A stretch of DNA of 17,041 nucleotides from Flavobacterium psychrophilum (lineage in GTDB: Bacteria > Bacteroidota > Bacteroidia > Flavobacteriales > Flavobacteriaceae). The translations under genes were made by a program, and so were the position numbers. The stretch's first letter is position 1; each line of letters opens with the position of its first letter. Below the pieces are notes generated by a model. The model did not search any database. It saw nothing but the letters and a program-made list of their open reading frames with translations, and was not told the DNA's origin. The DNA lies in assembly GCA_945907225.1 (NCBI GenBank), contig CAMDSN010000011.1, forward strand, positions 1 to 17,041, read 5' to 3'. Below, piece after piece: positions 14,936-17,041 of the stretch.

Positions 14936-15550
14936 CTAATCAGACAAATGCTCTGGATCTTTGACTTCCATATTTTGTCTGATTGCATTAAAGTAAGCAG
15001 CACGACTTAGGGGTTCATACTCCTCTGTTTCACCAAGCAAAACTAATTTATCGTTATCATTTTTTCTAAAACTATATTGAGCCAAATTTCCTGTACGTGT
15101 GCAAACTGCATGTACTTTTGTAACATATTCTGCAGTGGCCATTAAAGCAGGCATAGGACCAAAGGGGTTTCCTTTGAAATCCATATCTAATCCAGCTACA
15201 ATAACTCTAATTCCAGAATTAGCCAAGTCATTACAAACAGCAACAATTTCGTCATCAAAAAACTGCGCCTCATCTATCCCTACAACATCGCAACCTTGAG
15301 CAAGTATTCTAATATTGGCTGCAGCTGGAACGGGACTTGATCGGATTTCGTTTTTATTGTGAGACACAACCATTACTTCATCATAGCGCGTGTCAACGGA
15401 GGGCTTAAAAATTTCGACCTTTTGCTTGGCAAACTGTGCTCTTCTTAATCGTCTTATTAATTCTTCCGTTTTACCCGAAAACATTGAGCCACAGATAACT
15501 TCTATCCATCCAAATTGTTCTTTATGATTTACTGTATTTTCGAGGAACAT
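14936..15550 (-). CDS. tdk: Thymidine kinase (type II) lacking the zinc-lasso cysteines
   Basis: A protein of 204 residues that phosphorylates thymidine to dTMP in the salvage pathway. P-loop GSMFSGKT (21-28), Walker B-like VVGIDEAQFFDD with catalytic Glu94, then AGLDMDFKGNPFGPMPALMA (119-138), which is characteristic. In the usual lasso region only Cys150 remains (AVCTRTGNLAQYS); the second cysteine position is Thr153, and the C-terminal CRxC pair is replaced by Ser182 and Ala185 (EPLSRAAYF). I choose the ATG at 15550 (MFLENTVNHKEQFGWIEV), the family start, over the in-frame ATG at 15607 that would add 19 Asn/Lys-rich residues. It heads tdk-murF-alr(-asd) and is divergent from the gene at 15769. 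Confidence 0.94.
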   Translation of the reverse strand: MFLENTVNHKEQFGWIEVICGSMFSGKTEELIRRLRRAQFAKQKVEIFKPSVDTRYDEVMVVSHNKNEIRSSPVPAAANIRILAQGCDVVGIDEAQFFDDEIVAVCNDLANSGIRVIVAGLDMDFKGNPFGPMPALMATAEYVTKVHAVCTRTGNLAQYSFRKNDNDKLVLLGETEEYEPLSRAAYFNAIRQNMEVKDPEHLSD

Positions 15551-15606
15551 TTTTAAATTTTCTTTGTATAATAATGATTTCTTATTATTACTTTGTGAAT
15601 ATGACA

Positions 15607-15641
15607 AATCGACTCAAAAATTTATTATTTTTACGTCGATT
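15607..15641. repeat. Inverted repeat with 7-bp arms in the tdk upstream region
   Basis: AATCGAC (15607-15613) and GTCGATT (15635-15641) are separated by 21 very AT-rich bases. The GC-containing arms stand out against the AT background. The right arm directly follows the candidate tdk -7 element, so it would overlap the transcription start. It may be an operator or a leader hairpin. Confidence 0.4.
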
Positions 15642-15649
15642 CAAATGTA
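15642..15649 (-). promoter_or_regulatory. Candidate -7 promoter element for tdk
   Basis: The minus strand reads TACATTTG, matching TAnnTTTG, about 92 bases upstream of the tdk ATG at 15550. No well-spaced -33 TTG is visible, so this is tentative. Confidence 0.3.
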
Positions 15650-15768
15650 GAAAATTTTAACCAAATCGAAGTTTCACAAACTAGTATTTTTACAATATAA
15701 CTTCTTGTTATTGTGTTAAAAATTAAATAAAAAACAAAACTGTCTTATTCCATATTATTTCAAAACTC

Positions 15769-16614
15769 ATGAAAAAAAGATTAGAAGCCGAATTAATTAG
15801 TATTGCTCATCGAATTTTAAAACTGAAAAACAGGTCAGAAGTAGACCAGCTCCACAAAGAAACCCAAAAATTACTTGAAACTTTGTCTGTCTTAAAATTC
15901 TATCAAGACCACTTTGAAATAGTGAAATCAGAGGTTTCACAAGAAGAATTTGAAGAAAAACTAGCTTTAGGTCATGAAAATGAAACACATGCTGAGGAAA
16001 CATTAAGTGTTGCTGAGGAAATTGAATTAGCTAGTGATGCAATGGAAACCCCTAAAAAAGAAGAAAAGGAGTTAGAGGAAATAGACGAATCTCCAATTGA
16101 TTCGGAAGAATTGAATGATACAAACAAGGAAGCCGTTGAAGAGGAATTGAATGATTCAGGAGATAGTGTTGAACCAGCTTTTGAGCCGTTATTTGATTTA
16201 GAAGATGAGAGTGTTGAAATTGACTCAATACCCAACTCAACTGATAAAATTGAGGATATTATCGGAAATTATTCACAACCCGAGTTCGTAAAAACAGAAA
16301 ATGAAACCTTGTTTCCCGATGAAGTCGACACAGCAGAAAATACTAGTTCGGCAGCGATTCCAAATGAGTTAGAAAAAAATGATTCTAAATCCGTTTCCAT
16401 TGGGTTAAACGATCGCATCGGTTTTGTAAAGCATCTTTTTAATGACAGTAACGAGGATTTCAATCGCGTTATGTCTCAACTAAATACCTTTGGTACTTTT
16501 GAAGAAGCCAAAAATTTTATTAATGAAATGGTTATTCCAGATTATGATTATTGGGTTGGACAAGAAGAATATTTTGAGAGATTTATGGTAGTTATTGAAA
16601 AAAAATTCCTGTAA
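15769..16614 (+). CDS. Acidic protein of unknown function, upstream of rsmI
   Basis: A protein of 281 residues with no named domain that I recognise. Three parts are visible. Residues 1-68 are helical and charged, probably coiled coil (RLEAELISIAHRILKLKNRSEVDQLHKETQKLLETLS). Residues 69-208 are rich in Glu, Asp, Ser and Asn with little hydrophobic content, so probably disordered; a small internal echo is ELNDT/ELNDS. Residues 210-281 form a compact, aromatic-rich end (LNDRIGFVKHLFNDSNEDFNRVMSQL, then FEEAKNFINEMVIPDYDYWVG, YFERFMVVIEKKF) that seems conserved in flavobacteria. There is no signal peptide, so it is cytoplasmic. It starts 24 bases before rsmI on the same strand, suggesting one operon. 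The low-complexity centre is hard to align, so homologues may be missed by ordinary searches. Confidence 0.8.
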   Translation: MKKRLEAELISIAHRILKLKNRSEVDQLHKETQKLLETLSVLKFYQDHFEIVKSEVSQEEFEEKLALGHENETHAEETLSVAEEIELASDAMETPKKEEKELEEIDESPIDSEELNDTNKEAVEEELNDSGDSVEPAFEPLFDLEDESVEIDSIPNSTDKIEDIIGNYSQPEFVKTENETLFPDEVDTAENTSSAAIPNELEKNDSKSVSIGLNDRIGFVKHLFNDSNEDFNRVMSQLNTFGTFEEAKNFINEMVIPDYDYWVGQEEYFERFMVVIEKKFL

Positions 16615-16637
16615 TCCTGAATTAATTTCAGCATAAA

Positions 16638-17041
16638 ATGAGTAAACTTTTTATAGTTCCAACGCCCATAGGCAATCTTGAAGACATGAGCTTTAGAGCT
16701 ATTCGCGTTTTAAAAGAAGTTGATTTAATTCTAGCTGAAGACACCCGCACGAGTGGAAAACTCCTTAAACATTTTGAAATTTCTACTCATATGCATAGTC
16801 ATCACATGCACAATGAACACAAAACAATTGAAAATTTAATAAAGCGGTTGCAGGCTGGAGAAAAAATTGCGCTCATTTCTGACGCTGGAACACCTGCCAT
16901 TTCAGACCCAGGATTTTTGTTAACTCGAGCTTGTATTGAAAATAATATTGAAGTTGATTGCTTGCCAGGAGCCACAGCTTTTGTGCCAGCTATCGTAAAT
17001 AGTGGTTTGCCAAATGATCGATTTGTATTTGAAGGCTTTTT
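16638..17041 (+). CDS. rsmI: 16S rRNA (cytidine-1402-2'-O)-methyltransferase, 5' part only
   Basis: The first 134 codons are inside the window; the gene continues past the right edge. The product opens MSKLFIVPTPIGNLEDMSFRAI, followed by LAEDTRTSGKLLKHFEI, HHMHNEHKTIENLI and then LISDAGTPAISDPG, LPGATAFVPAIVNSGLP and FEGFF, the signature blocks of RsmI in the tetrapyrrole-methylase fold. RsmI uses S-adenosylmethionine to methylate the ribose of C1402 near the ribosomal decoding centre. The ATG at 16638 gives the standard opening. It starts 23 bases after the acidic protein gene and is probably co-transcribed with it. Confidence 0.95.
   Translation, partial: MSKLFIVPTPIGNLEDMSFRAIRVLKEVDLILAEDTRTSGKLLKHFEISTHMHSHHMHNEHKTIENLIKRLQAGEKIALISDAGTPAISDPGFLLTRACIENNIEVDCLPGATAFVPAIVNSGLPNDRFVFEGF

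Noticed and set aside
15569..15590. A TAATAAT/ATTATTA inverted repeat just upstream of tdk
   Set aside because: Low-complexity A/T arms of seven bases are common here and no T tract or promoter feature goes with it.
15972..16235. An 87-codon Ser-rich minus-strand frame inside the acidic protein gene
   Set aside because: Its Ser-rich product is just the complement of the Glu/Asp-rich repeats of the real gene.
1..17041. CRISPR arrays, transposons, prophage, toxin-antitoxin or defence genes
   Set aside because: I looked for spaced direct repeats, transposase or integrase motifs and paired small genes and saw none; nearly every stretch is accounted for by core-type genes.

Overview
The window looks like chromosomal DNA of a flavobacterium (Bacteroidota, Flavobacteriaceae, close to Flavobacterium). 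It is AT-rich and lacks obvious Shine-Dalgarno sequences. Several candidate -7 elements fit the Bacteroidota pattern TAnnTTTG. The gene content is typical of the group: gliding genes gldD and gldE beside ssb and mutY, a MurF-alanine racemase fusion, a cysteine-poor RNase G, and a SusC-style TonB receptor with an N-terminal carboxypeptidase-regulatory-like domain. I see no tRNA, rRNA, CRISPR array, insertion sequence or phage gene. The longest gene-free stretch is about 220 bases, between tdk and the gene at 15769.

Layout, left to right. (1) Positions 1-786 hold the 3' end of an M16-type peptidase gene, ending in a terminator shared with a convergent EamA-type transporter (836-1702). (2) A small lipoprotein carrying one heavy-metal-associated domain follows (1808-2164). 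(3) A minus-strand cluster reads mutY, ssb, gldE, gldD (5608 down to 2184): DNA repair, single-stranded DNA binding and two gliding-motility components. (4) Divergent from mutY lie an HU gene, a 30-residue extremely basic protein gene (6069-6161) whose stop codon sits inside a terminator stem, and rng (RNase G) behind a leader with three predicted hairpins.

(5) Facing rng is a three-gene minus-strand unit: a small secreted His/Cys protein, a TonB-dependent receptor and an acidic lipoprotein (11320 down to 7987). It looks like an outer-membrane uptake system, and its cargo may be a metal. (6) Upstream on the same strand are tdk, murF-alr and asd (15550 down to 11401). Together they cover thymidine salvage, D-Ala-D-Ala addition to peptidoglycan precursor with D-Ala supply, and the aspartate-semialdehyde step that feeds lysine/diaminopimelate and threonine/methionine. 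(7) Divergent from tdk are an acidic protein of unknown function and the start of rsmI, which runs off the right edge.

Most of the window is ordinary core genome. The points most worth a second look are the 30-residue basic protein, which annotation could easily miss and which may be a ribosomal protein; the structured leader of rng; the three-gene TonB unit with its His/Cys protein; the CxxxC heavy-metal-domain lipoprotein; and the absence of the usual zinc-binding cysteines in both RNase G and thymidine kinase. I did not find a clearly new multi-gene system such as a defence island or biosynthetic cluster.
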